From positions 248,001 through 312,000 of the forward strand of contig NZ_QTJR01000002.1 of assembly GCF_003382285.1 (NCBI RefSeq): a stretch of DNA of 64,000 nt. The letters run 5' to 3'. Each line of letters starts with the position of its first letter. Position 1 is the stretch's first letter. The notes under the pieces are model-generated. The model saw nothing but the letters and a program-made list of their open reading frames with translations. It was not told the DNA's origin and made no database searches. The position numbers were made by a program, and so were the translations under genes. The DNA is from Lysobacter soli. GTDB taxonomy: Bacteria > Pseudomonadota > Gammaproteobacteria > Xanthomonadales > Xanthomonadaceae. This document shows, piece after piece, positions 63,472 to 64,000 of this stretch.

Positions 63472-64000
63472 TGGTCAAGCCGTTGCCTCGCCTGAGGTTG
63501 CAAGGTTTCAACAACCTCACCAAGGCCCTCTCGTTCAATATTTACGACGTCTGCTTCGCGGCGTCGGAGGACGAGCGTCGTCGTTACATCGAATACATCG
63601 ACGAGGCGTACAACGCCGACCGTTTGACCCAGATACTGACGGATGTCGCCGAGATCATCGGCGCCAACATCCTCAACATCGCCCGCCAGGACTACGACCC
63701 GCAGGGCGCGTCGGTGACCATCCTCATTTCCGAGGAGCCGGTGATCGACAAGAAGGACGCCGGCAAGGAGATCATCTCCGACGCGGTCGTGGCGCACATG
63801 GACAAGTCGCACATCACGGTGCACACGTATCCGGAGACGCATCCGGACAACGGCATCGCGACCTTCCGCGCCGACATCGACGTGGCGACATGCGGCGTGA
63901 TCTCGCCGCTGAAGGCGCTGAACTACCTGATCGAAAGCCTGGAATCCGACATCGTCATCATGGATTACCGGGTGCGCGGCTTCACCCGCGACATCAAGGG
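63472..64000 (+). CDS. speD: S-adenosylmethionine decarboxylase proenzyme, partial
   Basis: SpeD makes decarboxylated SAM for spermidine synthesis. This is the N-terminal 176 residues; the gene runs off the window edge. The pyruvoyl self-cleavage site is the Ser in [12 protein letters not shown] (S113), followed by [14 protein letters not shown]. The start is GTG 63472. It is divergent from clp. Confidence 0.95.

Overview
This is a chromosomal segment of a high-GC gammaproteobacterium. The best fit is a Lysobacter-like member of the Xanthomonadaceae/Lysobacteraceae. The evidence is the Clp-type Crp regulator next to the SpeD class of S-adenosylmethionine decarboxylase, the PhoP/PhoQ-like pair behind a PepSY-like protein, the CtlX-type hydrolase, the Xanthomonad kind of REP palindromes and the very high GC content. 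Genes are densely packed with many ATGA or TGATG overlaps. I see no prophage, insertion sequence, CRISPR array or rRNA; there is one tRNA (Thr).

Layout. 1-6.4 kb: the cbb3 oxidase operon ccoNOQP (truncated by the window edge), two small membrane proteins, a MocR regulator and hemN. 6.4-14.6 kb: lytic transglycosylase, small secreted or lipoprotein genes, HAD hydrolase, two acetyltransferase/dihydrouridine synthase-type housekeeping genes and a CtlX-like hydrolase. 14.7-17.7 kb: a PhoP/PhoQ-like two-component system and MtfA. 18.4-25 kb: birA-coaX-SPOR protein, tRNA-Thr, arginase, three tandem entericidin-like lipoproteins, CsbD and trpS. 25-32 kb: metallo-beta-lactamase-fold enzyme, GAF-GGDEF cyclase, VOC protein and the branched-chain 2-oxoacid dehydrogenase operon with an embedded SH3 protein. 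32-37 kb: a large secreted nuclease, tryptophan dioxygenase and a Nudix hydrolase. 37-42.5 kb: peptide transporter, MarR regulator, and the tyrosine pathway genes hppD and hmgA with a repeat-flanked DUF559 gene between them. 42.5-51.4 kb: lipoprotein, cation exchangers (CaCA family, NhaA), SDR, EamA, a di-iron MBL (ODP-like) protein, Mpo1-like protein, purC, a mini J-protein, rpe, rraA. 51.6-61.7 kb: lipid kinase and trpE, then a DUF4145 protein and a second two-component system, then trpG-trpD-(monooxygenase)-trpC-HAD. 61.7-64 kb: zinc-ribbon protein, acetyltransferase, clp and speD (cut by the window edge).

How it works together. Three promoters (ccoN, hemN and the ODP-like gene) carry FNR/ANR-type boxes placed about 41.5 bp from a predicted start, so a low-oxygen regulon runs through the window. 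Amino-acid metabolism is prominent: Trp synthesis and Trp degradation, tyrosine/homogentisate degradation, arginine/citrulline hydrolysis, branched-chain keto acid oxidation and peptide uptake. The most unusual local structure is the DUF559 nuclease-like gene enclosed by a perfect 35-bp inverted repeat pair and joined by a 4-nt overlap to hmgA.
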